64,000 nt of DNA from Sphingopyxis panaciterrae (GTDB taxonomy: Bacteria; Pseudomonadota; Alphaproteobacteria; Sphingomonadales; Sphingomonadaceae): assembly GCF_011762125.1 (NCBI RefSeq), contig NZ_JAASQN010000008.1, forward strand, positions 62,001 to 126,000, read 5' to 3'. The notes below the pieces were generated by a model, which saw nothing but the letters and a program-made list of their open reading frames with translations, did no database searches and was not told the origin of the DNA. Positions 1 to 8,679 of the stretch are shown piece after piece. A program made the position numbers and the translations under genes. Every line of letters starts with the position of its first letter. Within the stretch, counting starts at the first letter, position 1.

Positions 1-693
1 GTGTCCGCTTACGCGAGCTACACCAGCATCTTCAAGCCGCAGACCTACTTCCGCGACCGCAATGGCGACTTTCTCGATCCCGTCGAGGGGAGCAGCTACG
101 AGGTCGGGTTGAAGGCGCTGCTCCTCGACGGCAAGCTGCTGGCGACGGCGTCGGTATACCGTATCGAACAGGATAATCTTGCCGTTACCGATCCCGGGTT
201 CCTCGTGCCCGGCACCGCGATGCCGGCCTACATCGGCGCCAAGGGCGTCGTCGCCAAGGGCTATGAACTCGAAGTGGTCGGCAAGATCACCCAGCAATGG
301 GACATCAGCGCCGGCTGGAGCGATTATAGCGCGAAGGACGCCGATGGCGTCGACGTGCTCAATTTCCAGCCGCGCCGGGCGTTCAACCTCTCGACCAAAT
401 ATGCCTTCACCGGCGCGCTCGACGGGCTCAGCCTCGGCGGCGCGGTCAAATGGGAAAGCCGGCCGCCGGTAACGGCGGAAAATCCCGGCACCGGGCTCGA
501 AACCCGCATCGGCCAGCCTGCCTACGCAATAGCCAACATCATGGCGCGCTACGACCTGACCGAAGCTTTGTCGCTCCAGCTCAACATCGACAATCTCTTC
601 AACAAGCGTTTCTACAGCGGCAACGGCTGGTTCCCGGGCTTCGTTTATGGCGAACCGCGTAACGCCCGGGTCATATTGAAATACCGTCTCTGA
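1..693 (+). CDS. TonB-dependent receptor, C-terminal part (partial)
   Basis: The frame is open at the left edge, so this is the last ~230 residues of a longer outer-membrane receptor, and the GTG at position 1 need not be its start. What is visible is beta-barrel: a YASYTSIFKPQ segment at the left edge, many alternating aromatic strands, a NIDNLFNKRFY block and a final strand ending KYRL. These are typical of the end of siderophore-type receptors of the FhuE/FpvA kind. Such proteins import ferric siderophores with energy from TonB-ExbB-ExbD. The plug domain lies outside the window, so the ligand cannot be inferred. The gene ends 51 bp before the convergent aldolase gene, with a strong stem-loop between them. 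Confidence 0.85.
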   Translation: MSAYASYTSIFKPQTYFRDRNGDFLDPVEGSSYEVGLKALLLDGKLLATASVYRIEQDNLAVTDPGFLVPGTAMPAYIGAKGVVAKGYELEVVGKITQQWDISAGWSDYSAKDADGVDVLNFQPRRAFNLSTKYAFTGALDGLSLGGAVKWESRPPVTAENPGTGLETRIGQPAYAIANIMARYDLTEALSLQLNIDNLFNKRFYSGNGWFPGFVYGEPRNARVILKYRL

Positions 694-706
694 CGGGAGC
701 CAACAG

Positions 707-738
707 CCGGTCGCCGCTCGGGCCGTGGCGGCGACCGG
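707..738. terminator. Stem-loop between convergent genes
   Basis: A perfect 11-bp stem (CCGGTCGCCGC / GCGGCGACCGG) with a 10-nt loop lies between the stop of the receptor at 693 and the stop of the minus-strand aldolase at 745. There is no T-run on either side, so it may be a bidirectional transcription barrier or mRNA 3'-end stabiliser rather than a canonical intrinsic terminator. Confidence 0.55.
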
Positions 739-744
739 ATGCCA

Positions 745-1665
745 TCAGCGCAAGACATAGCCATATTTTGCGTCGAGCCCGAGGTCGCGGATGATCTCCA
801 CGCCCGCCGCAACGGCCCCGGCATCGAGTTCGCGAAGCGGTTTGCGCAGCGCGCCGACCGGCAGCCCGCACGCACGCATCAGCGATTTCACCGCGACGGG
901 GTTGATCGCCGAATAGTTGAAATGCATCAGCGGCAGCAGGGCCAGATATTGCTCGCGAAAGGTCGCGGCCTCCCCCTCCCCCGACCATGGCGTCGAGATC
1001 GCCGCCATTTCGGCGGGCGCAAGATTGCCGCCCATATTGGCCGTGCCATGCCCGCCCAGCGCCATCGTCGGCACGACCAGGCCGAGGTTGGGGGAATCGC
1101 AGCACATCACCGCGACATCGGGCGCCGCGGCCAATAGCTGCGCCACCTGCCCGACCCGCGCCGTCGATTCCTTGTGAATGACGATGTTGGGGTGGCGGAA
1201 CAGCCGCAACAGCTGATCCCAATGCAGATCGGTCTTCACCCGCGGCGGATTGTTATAGATGCCGAGCGGCAGGTCGACCGCATCGGCAACCTCCAGATAG
1301 AATTGCTCGATATCGCTCTCCGACGCGCAGATATAGGGCGGCGGCGCGATGATCGCCCCGTCGGCGCCGTTCGCGGCGGCAAAGCGGACATTCTCGATCA
1401 CCTGCTGGGTCGACGGGCCGGTGCAGCCGTAGAAAAAGGCGATGCCCTCGGGACGCATCTTCGCCGTTTCGACGACCACCCGCTTTTTCTCTTCGGGCGA
1501 CAGCAGTGATGGCTCGCCGGTCGACCCCATGAACAGGATCGCGCGCGTGCCGTGACGGTGCTGATGGTCGATCAGCGTCCGCCAGGCGCCGAAATCAATC
1601 TCGCCCTGTCCGTCGAACGGCGTGACGGTGGCGACGAACGAGCCGGTGATCTTCGATTTCGACAT
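745..1665 (-). CDS. Dihydrodipicolinate synthase family aldolase
   Basis: This 306-residue protein is a class I (Schiff-base) aldolase of the DapA/NanA family. Visible family features are the GSTGE motif at 47-51 that binds the pyruvate carboxylate, a PPPY tyrosine at 111, the catalytic-type tyrosine in IYNNP (137) and the Schiff-base lysine in IHKES (165). Family members condense pyruvate with an aldehyde or run the reverse reaction. True DapA makes lysine/diaminopimelate precursor, but many paralogues act on hydroxyproline-derived or sugar-acid substrates. Its place beside a prolidase-like amidohydrolase, under a shared divergent promoter region, suggests catabolism rather than lysine synthesis, for example of a hydroxyproline breakdown product. 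That substrate is an inference. The ATG at 1665 has a weak ribosome-binding site. Confidence 0.85.
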   Translation of the reverse strand: MSKSKITGSFVATVTPFDGQGEIDFGAWRTLIDHQHRHGTRAILFMGSTGEPSLLSPEEKKRVVVETAKMRPEGIAFFYGCTGPSTQQVIENVRFAAANGADGAIIAPPPYICASESDIEQFYLEVADAVDLPLGIYNNPPRVKTDLHWDQLLRLFRHPNIVIHKESTARVGQVAQLLAAAPDVAVMCCDSPNLGLVVPTMALGGHGTANMGGNLAPAEMAAISTPWSGEGEAATFREQYLALLPLMHFNYSAINPVAVKSLMRACGLPVGALRKPLRELDAGAVAAGVEIIRDLGLDAKYGYVLR

Positions 1666-1701
1666 ATGGCAAATTCCTTGGAGCCCTGATGGATATCGGG
1701 A

Positions 1702-1728
1702 ACGATGGGTAAGGGCCCCAGAATCCGC
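1702..1728 (-). promoter_or_regulatory. Putative ECF-type promoter P1 (aldolase)
   Basis: On the minus strand this reads GCGGATTC, 12 nt, CCATCGT, and lies ~37 bp upstream of the aldolase start. Read as a promoter it is GGATT-N17-CGT. It is one of six matching motifs in the window, and the only one with a 12-nt rather than 11-nt gap. The assignment to an ECF sigma factor is inferred from the motif shape and the local sigma/FecR pair. Confidence 0.5.
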
Positions 1729-1739
1729 TATTCGGGATG

Positions 1740-1765
1740 GCGGAATTACGCTTCCAATCCATCGT
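1740..1765 (+). promoter_or_regulatory. Putative ECF-type promoter P2 (amidohydrolase)
   Basis: The plus strand reads GCGGAATT, 11 nt, CCATCGT, pointing at the amidohydrolase/M16 operon whose start codon is ~73 bp downstream. It is back-to-back with the minus-strand copy at 1702-1728, so both divergent units carry the same element. Confidence 0.5.
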
Positions 1766-1838
1766 AGGATGCGGGGCGTCCAAATCCCGGCCGGGGTCGG
1801 GATCCATAAGACCGTCGAAGATCGCGGGGGATCGTAAA

Positions 1839-3179
1839 ATGCAGAAAGCCGCCCATCGCCTTACGCGTGCCTTTGCCGCCTGCGCGCTGCTGCTCTGCGG
1901 CTGGTCCGGCACCGCCGGATCGGCGCAGGATGCGGCGGAGACGACTGTGCTCCGTGCGGCAAGAATGTTCGACGCGACGAGCGAGCGGATGCGCACCGAT
2001 GCGGTCGTCGTCGTGCGCGGCGGACGCATCGTCGGCGTCGGCGCCGAGGCCGTAGTCCCTGCTAATGCCCATATCGTCGACCTCGGCGACGCGACGCTGC
2101 TTCCCGGGTTCATCGACGCCCATTCACACCTGACGCTCGAACCCGACGAAAATTATTATCGCAAGACGCTCAACGAGCTGATGCGCAATCCCACCGAAAT
2201 GGCGTTCTACGCCGCCGCCAACGCGCGGCGCACCCTTGAGGCCGGGTTCACCACCGTGCGCCATGTCGGCGCGCGCGAATTCATCGATGTCGGGCTGCGC
2301 AACGCGATCGCCGCCGACCTGACCGACGGTCCGCGCATCCTTGCGGCGGGCAACGCGATCACCGCCACGGGCGGAAGCTGCGATCGCCCGCCCTTCCCGC
2401 CGCAACGCGTCGCGCCGATGACCCCGAAGGAAGGCGTCTGTACCGGCGCCGACCAGTGCCGCGAAGCGGTGCGCAACCAGATCAAATGGGGCGCCGACGT
2501 CATCAAGGTGTGCGCGTCGGGCGGGGTGCTCTCCTACGATCCGGTCGACGTGCCCCAATTCACCCGCGAAGAACTCGATGCCGCAATCGGCGAAGCGCAC
2601 CACTGGGGCCGCAAGGTTGCGGCGCACTCGCACGGCGACACCGCCTCGCGGCTCGCGATCGAGGCGGGGGTCGATTCGATCGAGCATGGCAGCTTCCTCT
2701 CCGAAGACACGCTGAAGCTGATGCACGCGAAGGGCGTCTTCCTCGTCCCGACCTTCATGGCGCTCGACTGGGTGAAGCAGAATGCCGACGGCTACCCGCC
2801 GAACATCGCCGAAAAGGCGCGCGTTGCGGCGGCATCGCACAGCGGCATGTTCAAGGCGGCGCTGCGCCTCGGCGTCCCGATCGCGCTCGGCACCGACGCG
2901 ACGGTCCGTCCCGACGGCCATGGCCGCAACGCGATGGAGTTCGGCCTGATGGTCGACGCCGGCATGCGCCCCGCCGCCGCGCTGCTCGCGGGGACGAGCA
3001 ACGCCGCGCGGTTGCTCGGGCTCGATGCCGAAATCGGGACGCTCGCCGCGGGCAAGGCGGCCGACATCGTCGCAGTGCCGGGCAATCCGCTGACCGATAT
3101 CCGCGTCACCGAACGACCGCTGTTCGTCATGCAGCACGGCCGCGTGATCCGGCAGGAAGGCAAATCGCTGCTGCGATGA
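1839..3179 (+). CDS. Exported amidohydrolase, prolidase-like
   Basis: This 446-residue amidohydrolase-superfamily enzyme has a Sec signal peptide ending near residue 29 (GSAQ). Metal-site residues are all visible: HSH at 95-97, a lysine in VIKVCASGG (223) that is usually carboxylated, histidines in AHSHG (263/265) and IEHGS (283), and aspartate in LGTDA (353). Relatives of this subtype are Xaa-Pro dipeptidases or hydrolases of N-acylated amino acids, so a periplasmic dipeptidase role is likely but the exact substrate is not shown. I chose the ATG at 1839 over in-frame upstream starts because GGGGG lies 8 nt ahead and the signal peptide begins there. It is followed 36 bp later by an M16 protease, probably in the same operon. 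Confidence 0.85.
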   Translation: MQKAAHRLTRAFAACALLLCGWSGTAGSAQDAAETTVLRAARMFDATSERMRTDAVVVVRGGRIVGVGAEAVVPANAHIVDLGDATLLPGFIDAHSHLTLEPDENYYRKTLNELMRNPTEMAFYAAANARRTLEAGFTTVRHVGAREFIDVGLRNAIAADLTDGPRILAAGNAITATGGSCDRPPFPPQRVAPMTPKEGVCTGADQCREAVRNQIKWGADVIKVCASGGVLSYDPVDVPQFTREELDAAIGEAHHWGRKVAAHSHGDTASRLAIEAGVDSIEHGSFLSEDTLKLMHAKGVFLVPTFMALDWVKQNADGYPPNIAEKARVAAASHSGMFKAALRLGVPIALGTDATVRPDGHGRNAMEFGLMVDAGMRPAAALLAGTSNAARLLGLDAEIGTLAAGKAADIVAVPGNPLTDIRVTERPLFVMQHGRVIRQEGKSLLR

Positions 3180-3215
3180 CGCCGCGCGCTTTCAACTGAA
3201 CCAAGGGGAATTTCG

Positions 3216-6020
3216 ATGCGCCGACTGTTGACCGTCCTGCTGCTCGCCGCGAGCCCCCTGCCCTATGCCTCGGCGACCGCGCAGACCGAAGCGGCCGCCC
3301 CCGCGCTGCTCGACGTTCCCCGGCTCGATTTCACCAAGCGCATCCTTGCCAATGGCGCGACGCTCTATGCGATCCGCGACACGAGCACGGCCACGGCCTC
3401 GATCAACATCTGGTACGATGTCGGCCAACGCGACGATCCGCCGGGCCGCGGCGGCTTTGCGCATCTGTTCGAACATCTGATGTTCAAGACGACGCGTAAC
3501 CTGCCCGGCGGCGTGCTCGAAACGGTCAACGCGATGGGCGGCAATACCAATGCGTCGACGCTGTTCGACTATACCGATTATTACATCACCGTGCCGGCGA
3601 ACGAGCTGGAGGGCATGCTCTGGCTCGAGGGCGAGCGGCTGCGCAATCTGGTGATCGACGAAAAATCCTTTCACTCCGAACGCGATGTGGTGAAGGAAGA
3701 ACTCCGCCAGCGGGTGCTTTCGCAGCCTTATGGCCGCATCCTCTATACGCTGCTCCCGGCCTTCACCTTCGACGGCCATCCCTATGAGCGGCCAATCGGC
3801 GGTTCGATCGCCGATCTCGACCGTGCCGAACTCGCCGACGTGCGGGCCTTCCACGCGGCCTATTACCGCCCCGACAACGCCGTCTTCGTCGTGTCGGGCA
3901 ATTTCGATCCGGCAAAGCTCGATGCCTGGGCCGACCGCTACATCGGTTCGATCGCGAAACCCGCCCGCGCGATCCCGCGCGATCCGGCGAAGGGAAAGCC
4001 GATCGCGGCGCGGACGATCGATGCCTATGCGCCCAACGTTCCGCTCCCCGCGCTCGCAGTGGCGTGGCGGGCGCCGTTCGCCGGCGATGCCGATGCCGCG
4101 GGGATCGACCTGATCGAGGCGATCCTGACCCGCGGCGCGTCGTCGCGGCTGCGCCGCGCGCTTGTCGATGAACAGGGCGTCGCGTCCGCGGTCACCAGCT
4201 ACAATCTGCCGGCGCGCGACGGGCATGCCTTTGCCCTCGTCGTGACGCTCGCCAAGGACCGCGAGATGGCCGACGCCGAAGCGGCACTGACGAGCGAACT
4301 CAAGCGGATCCGCGATGAACCTGTTGGCACCGCCGAACTCGGCGCGGCGAAGAACGGTCTGTTCGGCGACGCGCTTGCGGCACGCGAAACGGCGCGTGGG
4401 CGCGCCTATGAACTCGGCGGCGGCGCGGCGCTGACCGGCGATCCGGCGCTCGCCGACAAGCGGCTCGACCTCATCCGCCGCATGACGCCCGCCGACGTCC
4501 AGCGCGTCGCGGCGGCGTGGCTTGGTGATACGAAGCGCGTCACGCTGCGCTATCGCGACGAAAGCCAGCGTCCCGCGGGCTATACGGGGGACCGCATCGC
4601 CGATGTCTCGGCGATGGGACCGGCGGTGCCGCCCGTCAGCCAGCCGCCTGTCGTCATCGCCGATGACAGCGCGCGCGAAAAACGCCCTGCCCCGGCGCAA
4701 GCAGTGGCGCCCGCGCTGCCGGTACTAACCGAAAGGCGGCTCACGAACGGCCTCCGCGTCGTCGTCGCCAAATCGTCGGACGTACCGCTCGCGACGCTCA
4801 AGCTGGTGATCGATGGCGGCGACGCCGCCGATCCCGCCGGTCAGGCCGGGCGCGGCGATATCGCCGCAGCGCTCGCGCTCAAAGGGGCGGGCGGACGCAG
4901 CGCCGACCGCCTCGCCAGCGAGATCGCCGCGCTGGGCGGAATGATTGCCGCCAGCTCAGACCCCGACGCGACGGTCCTGTCGATCAATGCGCCGGCCGCG
5001 AATATCGAAGCTGCGGCGCGCATCCTCGCCGATGTGGCGATGCGGCCGACCTTGTCAGCGGAAGCATTCGAAAGCGTCCGCAACCAGCAGCTGTCAGCAA
5101 TCGCCGTGGGCACCAAGCAGCCGATGCAGGTCGCCCTGCGCGCGCTGCCCGCGGCGATGTTCGGCAAAACAGCCTATGGCGCAGTGCCGACCACCGCCTC
5201 GCTCGGCGCCGTAACGCGCGACGATGTGGTCGCCGCGCAGCGAGGCGGCTGGAGCCCTCACGGCGCAACATTGGTCATCACCGGCGCGCTCGATCCCGAC
5301 GCCGCCTTCGCGCTCGCCGAACGCGTGTTCGGCGGGTGGACCGGGGGCGAGGTCAGGGAGAAGTCGTCGCGCGCACCGACCAGCGCCGCGCCGCGTGTCA
5401 TCGCGATCGATATGCCGGGCACCGCGCAGGCGGCGGTGATCGCGGCGCTTCCGGCCGTCGGTCGCAGCGACGCCGACTGGGCCGCGCTGCGCATTGCCAA
5501 TGCCCGGCTCGGCGGCGGCTTCCAAGGCTGGCTGACGCAAGAGATACGCGTCAAGCGCGGGCTCAGCTATGGCGCGGGCAGCCTGCTCGATGCGCGTCGC
5601 GATGCGGCGGTGCTGATGGCCGTGACCCAGACGAAAAATGAATCGGCGGTCGAGGTTGCCCAGCTCATCCTCGACCAGATCGCGCGGCTTTCGCGCGAAC
5701 CGGTCGACCGCGCGGGCGCGGCGGAACGCAGCGTCTATCTCGCCAATGGCCTGTCGAACCAGATAGAGCGCGCGGCCGGGCTCGCCGACTATCTGACGAC
5801 GCTCGTCGCGACAGGCGCGCCGCTGGACACGCTAAAGGCCGAACTGTCCGCCAACGCGCCGCCGGCGCCCGAGGCCGTCGCCGCCGCGATCGCAGCACAT
5901 CTGCGCACCGATCGGGCAACGATCATCGTCGCGGGCGATTCCAAACAATGGACGGCGGCGCTCCGCGAGCGCTTCCCGGCGCTCGAACGCATCGATATCG
6001 ACGGAAAGCCGCTGCCCTAG
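3216..6020 (+). CDS. Exported M16 zinc metallopeptidase (pitrilysin family)
   Basis: This 934-residue protein has a signal peptide (~1-22) and two tandem M16 halves. The first half carries the inverted zinc motif HLFEH (83-87) and the distal glutamate in KEELRQ near 160, so it should be catalytic. The second half lacks HxxEH but keeps the substrate-binding arginine/tyrosine segment KRGLSYGAG, as in the usual active/inactive pairing of the family. M16 enzymes close around unfolded peptides and cleave them internally, here presumably in the periplasm. It follows the amidohydrolase with a 36-bp gap. Its stop overlaps the stop of the convergent amidohydrolase operon by 4 bp, leaving no room for a terminator. 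Confidence 0.9.
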   Translation: MRRLLTVLLLAASPLPYASATAQTEAAAPALLDVPRLDFTKRILANGATLYAIRDTSTATASINIWYDVGQRDDPPGRGGFAHLFEHLMFKTTRNLPGGVLETVNAMGGNTNASTLFDYTDYYITVPANELEGMLWLEGERLRNLVIDEKSFHSERDVVKEELRQRVLSQPYGRILYTLLPAFTFDGHPYERPIGGSIADLDRAELADVRAFHAAYYRPDNAVFVVSGNFDPAKLDAWADRYIGSIAKPARAIPRDPAKGKPIAARTIDAYAPNVPLPALAVAWRAPFAGDADAAGIDLIEAILTRGASSRLRRALVDEQGVASAVTSYNLPARDGHAFALVVTLAKDREMADAEAALTSELKRIRDEPVGTAELGAAKNGLFGDALAARETARGRAYELGGGAALTGDPALADKRLDLIRRMTPADVQRVAAAWLGDTKRVTLRYRDESQRPAGYTGDRIADVSAMGPAVPPVSQPPVVIADDSAREKRPAPAQAVAPALPVLTERRLTNGLRVVVAKSSDVPLATLKLVIDGGDAADPAGQAGRGDIAAALALKGAGGRSADRLASEIAALGGMIAASSDPDATVLSINAPAANIEAAARILADVAMRPTLSAEAFESVRNQQLSAIAVGTKQPMQVALRALPAAMFGKTAYGAVPTTASLGAVTRDDVVAAQRGGWSPHGATLVITGALDPDAAFALAERVFGGWTGGEVREKSSRAPTSAAPRVIAIDMPGTAQAAVIAALPAVGRSDADWAALRIANARLGGGFQGWLTQEIRVKRGLSYGAGSLLDARRDAAVLMAVTQTKNESAVEVAQLILDQIARLSREPVDRAGAAERSVYLANGLSNQIERAAGLADYLTTLVATGAPLDTLKAELSANAPPAPEAVAAAIAAHLRTDRATIIVAGDSKQWTAALRERFPALERIDIDGKPLP

Positions 6021-7276
6021 CGCGGCAGGTAGCGGTCGCGCAGTTCGAGCGGACGCGCGGTCAACGGCTTTTCCACGCCCTCGACGAAGATCGCCTGCGG
6101 CTGCGACAGCGGCTCGAGGGGATCACCGTTCCACAGAACCAGATCGGCTGCCCGACCCGCTTCGAGCGACCCGACCCGGTCGGCAACCCCGAAAACGCGC
6201 GCTGGATTGACCGTGATCGCCGCCACCGCCGCATCGTGCGGCAAACCATAAGCAACCGCATTGCCCGCCCCATAGCGCAGTTCGCGCGCGCGGTGCGCGA
6301 CCCCGCTGCCGGTCTTGATGATGACCATCACCCCGGCGGCATGAAGCCGCGCGGCATTTTCCATCGTCGCGCCGAGTTCGGAGAAGCTGTGCGGCAAATC
6401 GGCGAGCGGATCGAGGATGACGGGGAACTTCGCCGCGGCGATATCGGCCGCGACGCGCCATCCTTCTTCCGCTCCGTCGAAAATGACGCGCAGCTTCTCC
6501 TCTCGCGCGAGCGCGATGATTTCGCGGATATCCGATGCCCGATCGACCTTGACGATCAGCGACATCCGCCCTTCCGCAACCGGGATCAAGGCTTCGAGGT
6601 CGACCCGCGACAATTTTTGCGGGCGCCCTTCGCCGCGATCATAAGCGACGCGGTGCGCCGCGAAATGCCGCACATCGGCCAGCGTCGCCTTCAGTTCGAC
6701 GATCGCCGATCCGCGCGCGCCACCGGCGCGTTCGGCCCCGCCCTCGCCCATTTCGAGCACCATCGCGGCGCGCGGCCGCGTCACCATATCGGGCCGCTGT
6801 GCCAGGTCGATCACCGCCGCCTGTCCCGCGAACTGGAGGTCGCGGCCGCCGCGGTCGTCGTAGAGCGGCGTCGTCACCGCATGGGTGATCCCCGCCAGCC
6901 GCGACACCGGCAGCAGGATCGAGTCGGGATTGAGACCCAGCGAAATGTCGAAGCCCGCGCTGATCGCGGCGCTGTGGGTAGCCCGGTCGGCGCTTGCCGG
7001 CACCTGGCTGACCTCGACCGCGCCGAGGGTGCTGTCGGCCTGGATGAAGCCCGGCGTCACCGTGCCCCCGCGCCCGTCGATCACCCGCGCTCCGACCGGG
7101 ACCGCCACGCCCGGCCCGATCGCGGTGATGCGGCCGTCACGGATGACGATCGTGCCGCGTTCGACCTCCCCCGCCGCCGTCATCGTCATCAGCCGCGCAT
7201 CGACGATCGCGATCGTCTCGGCGCTGGCCGAGGTCGCAAAGGCGAGCGCCGCAAGAGCGAGCAGGCGGCGGGTCAT
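6017..7276 (-). CDS. Amidohydrolase-like protein lacking metal ligands (copy B2)
   Basis: A 419-residue exported protein (signal peptide to ~19, ASA/ETI) with the amidohydrolase-superfamily outline: N-terminal beta sandwich, PGF..., and a closing GSLEAGRAADLVLWNGDP block. At the first metal motif, where active members read DAHSHLG, it reads QADSTLG (79-85), and later histidine motifs are also not visible. It is therefore likely a non-catalytic partner or has changed chemistry. It is a close paralogue of the protein at 9395-10678 (both end ELRDRYLP). It is the last gene of a five-gene operon and overlaps the preceding gene by 4 bp (ATGA), which suggests coupled translation with the intact amidohydrolase B1. 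Confidence 0.8.
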   Translation of the reverse strand: MTRRLLALAALAFATSASAETIAIVDARLMTMTAAGEVERGTIVIRDGRITAIGPGVAVPVGARVIDGRGGTVTPGFIQADSTLGAVEVSQVPASADRATHSAAISAGFDISLGLNPDSILLPVSRLAGITHAVTTPLYDDRGGRDLQFAGQAAVIDLAQRPDMVTRPRAAMVLEMGEGGAERAGGARGSAIVELKATLADVRHFAAHRVAYDRGEGRPQKLSRVDLEALIPVAEGRMSLIVKVDRASDIREIIALAREEKLRVIFDGAEEGWRVAADIAAAKFPVILDPLADLPHSFSELGATMENAARLHAAGVMVIIKTGSGVAHRARELRYGAGNAVAYGLPHDAAVAAITVNPARVFGVADRVGSLEAGRAADLVLWNGDPLEPLSQPQAIFVEGVEKPLTARPLELRDRYLPR

Positions 7277-8679
7277 CGTGTTTCTCCGGGTTGGCCGAGC
7301 AGGAAGTCCGAATGGCGCCGATACGCCGGATCGCCGCGGTCGAAGACGATGCCGCCGTCGATCCACACTTTTTCGGCGCGGGCATAGATGCTGAACGGAT
7401 CGGCGCTCCACAGCACGACGTCGGCGTTCTTGCCGGCCTCGAGGGTGCCGACCTTGTCGGCGATGCCGAGCGCCTTCGCCGGATTAGCGGTGAACCAGCG
7501 GATCGCATCGGCCTTGGTGATCCGGATGCCCGCACGCCATGCCGAAGACAGCGCCGCCGCGGCTTCCTGGTTCAGGTGCTGGATCAGGACCGGATCGTCC
7601 GAGTGGATGATCGCGCAGCCGCCGGCGGCGTCGACAAGCGCGGCATTTTCCTCCAGCGCGTCGAACACCTCCATCTTGTATCCCCACCAGTTCGTCCAGG
7701 TGGCGACGCAGATATCTTCCTTCACCAGCAGCGGCGCGATCTTGTACGCCTCGTTCGCGTGGTGGAAGGTGCGGATCCTGAAACCGAATTCGTGCGCGAT
7801 ATCGATCATGTTCGCCATTTCGTCGGCACGGTAGCAATGGTTCTGGACAAGAATCTCGCCCTTCAGCACCCCGGCGAGCGTTTCGAGTTGCAGGTCGCGT
7901 TTCGGGGCATCGCCGACGCGCCCGCCCTTTTCCCATTTGTCCCAGCGGCGGGCATAATCCTGCGCGTCGATCCACGCCTTGCGATAGCCCGCGACATTGC
8001 CCATCCGCGTCGCCGGCGAACGCCCGCGCCCGCCATAGACGCGCTTGGGATTCTCGCCGCATGCGATCTTCAGCCCATAGGGCGCGCCGGGAAATTTCAT
8101 GCCCTGCATCGTCACCGACGGCACATTCTTCAGCGTCACCGTGCGGCCGCCGAACAAATTGCCCGACCCCGGCAGCACCATCATCGTCGTCACCCCTCCC
8201 TCGCGCGCGGTGTCGAACCCCGGATCCTGCGGCCAGATCGAATGTTCGGCCCACACCTGCGCGGTATTAGGATCGGTCATTTCGTTGACGTCGTTATTCG
8301 CCTCGACGCTGTCGGGCTGCGACCACACGCCGAGGTGCGAATGCGCGTCGATCACCCCCGGCGTCACCCATTTGCCACGCGCGTCGATGCGCGCATAGCC
8401 GTCGGGCACAGTAAGCCCAGCGCCCACCGCCACGATCTTGCCGCCGTCCATCAGCACCGTGCCGTTCGCGATCTCGTCCCCCGTCGCGGTCAGCACCGTT
8501 GCGCCGACCAGCGCGACCTGGCCCGCCGCCGGCGCGCGATAGGTGCTGGGATAGGGATCGCGGTCGATCGGCGGCGCAGAGGCTTCGGCGGTCGGCGCGA
8601 CGGACGGCTGCGGACGCTCGCCCGCCGCACATCCGGCGAGCGCGATCGCCGCGATGACGGTGATCGCGCGCATCCTCAT
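7273..8679 (-). CDS. Lipoprotein amidohydrolase (copy B1)
   Basis: This 468-residue amidohydrolase begins with a lipoprotein signal: the lipobox LAGC has its cysteine at 17 (14 if the second ATG is used), so it should be anchored to a membrane facing the periplasm. The metal motif DAHSHLG (111-117) is intact, and further conserved histidine segments NHCYRADEM, FHHANEA and IIHSDD are present. It ends with the usual GTLEAGKNADVVLWSADP strand segment. It is a close paralogue of the protein at 10675-12084. It overlaps the preceding gene (8676-9398) and the following degenerate partner by 4 bp each. Peptide or cyclic-imide hydrolysis is plausible; the substrate is not visible. Confidence 0.82.
   Translation of the reverse strand: MRMRAITVIAAIALAGCAAGERPQPSVAPTAEASAPPIDRDPYPSTYRAPAAGQVALVGATVLTATGDEIANGTVLMDGGKIVAVGAGLTVPDGYARIDARGKWVTPGVIDAHSHLGVWSQPDSVEANNDVNEMTDPNTAQVWAEHSIWPQDPGFDTAREGGVTTMMVLPGSGNLFGGRTVTLKNVPSVTMQGMKFPGAPYGLKIACGENPKRVYGGRGRSPATRMGNVAGYRKAWIDAQDYARRWDKWEKGGRVGDAPKRDLQLETLAGVLKGEILVQNHCYRADEMANMIDIAHEFGFRIRTFHHANEAYKIAPLLVKEDICVATWTNWWGYKMEVFDALEENAALVDAAGGCAIIHSDDPVLIQHLNQEAAAALSSAWRAGIRITKADAIRWFTANPAKALGIADKVGTLEAGKNADVVLWSADPFSIYARAEKVWIDGGIVFDRGDPAYRRHSDFLLGQPGETR

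Noticed and set aside
745..1665. Housekeeping dapA of lysine synthesis
   Set aside because: The motifs fit the family, but the context is catabolic and the protein diverges around the active site, so a family-level call is safer.
2124..7387. Several long antisense frames over the amidohydrolase and M16 genes (for example 3192-4700 and 5948-7387)
   Set aside because: All mirror well-supported coding sequences, have biased composition (R, G, H, D) and no recognisable motifs.
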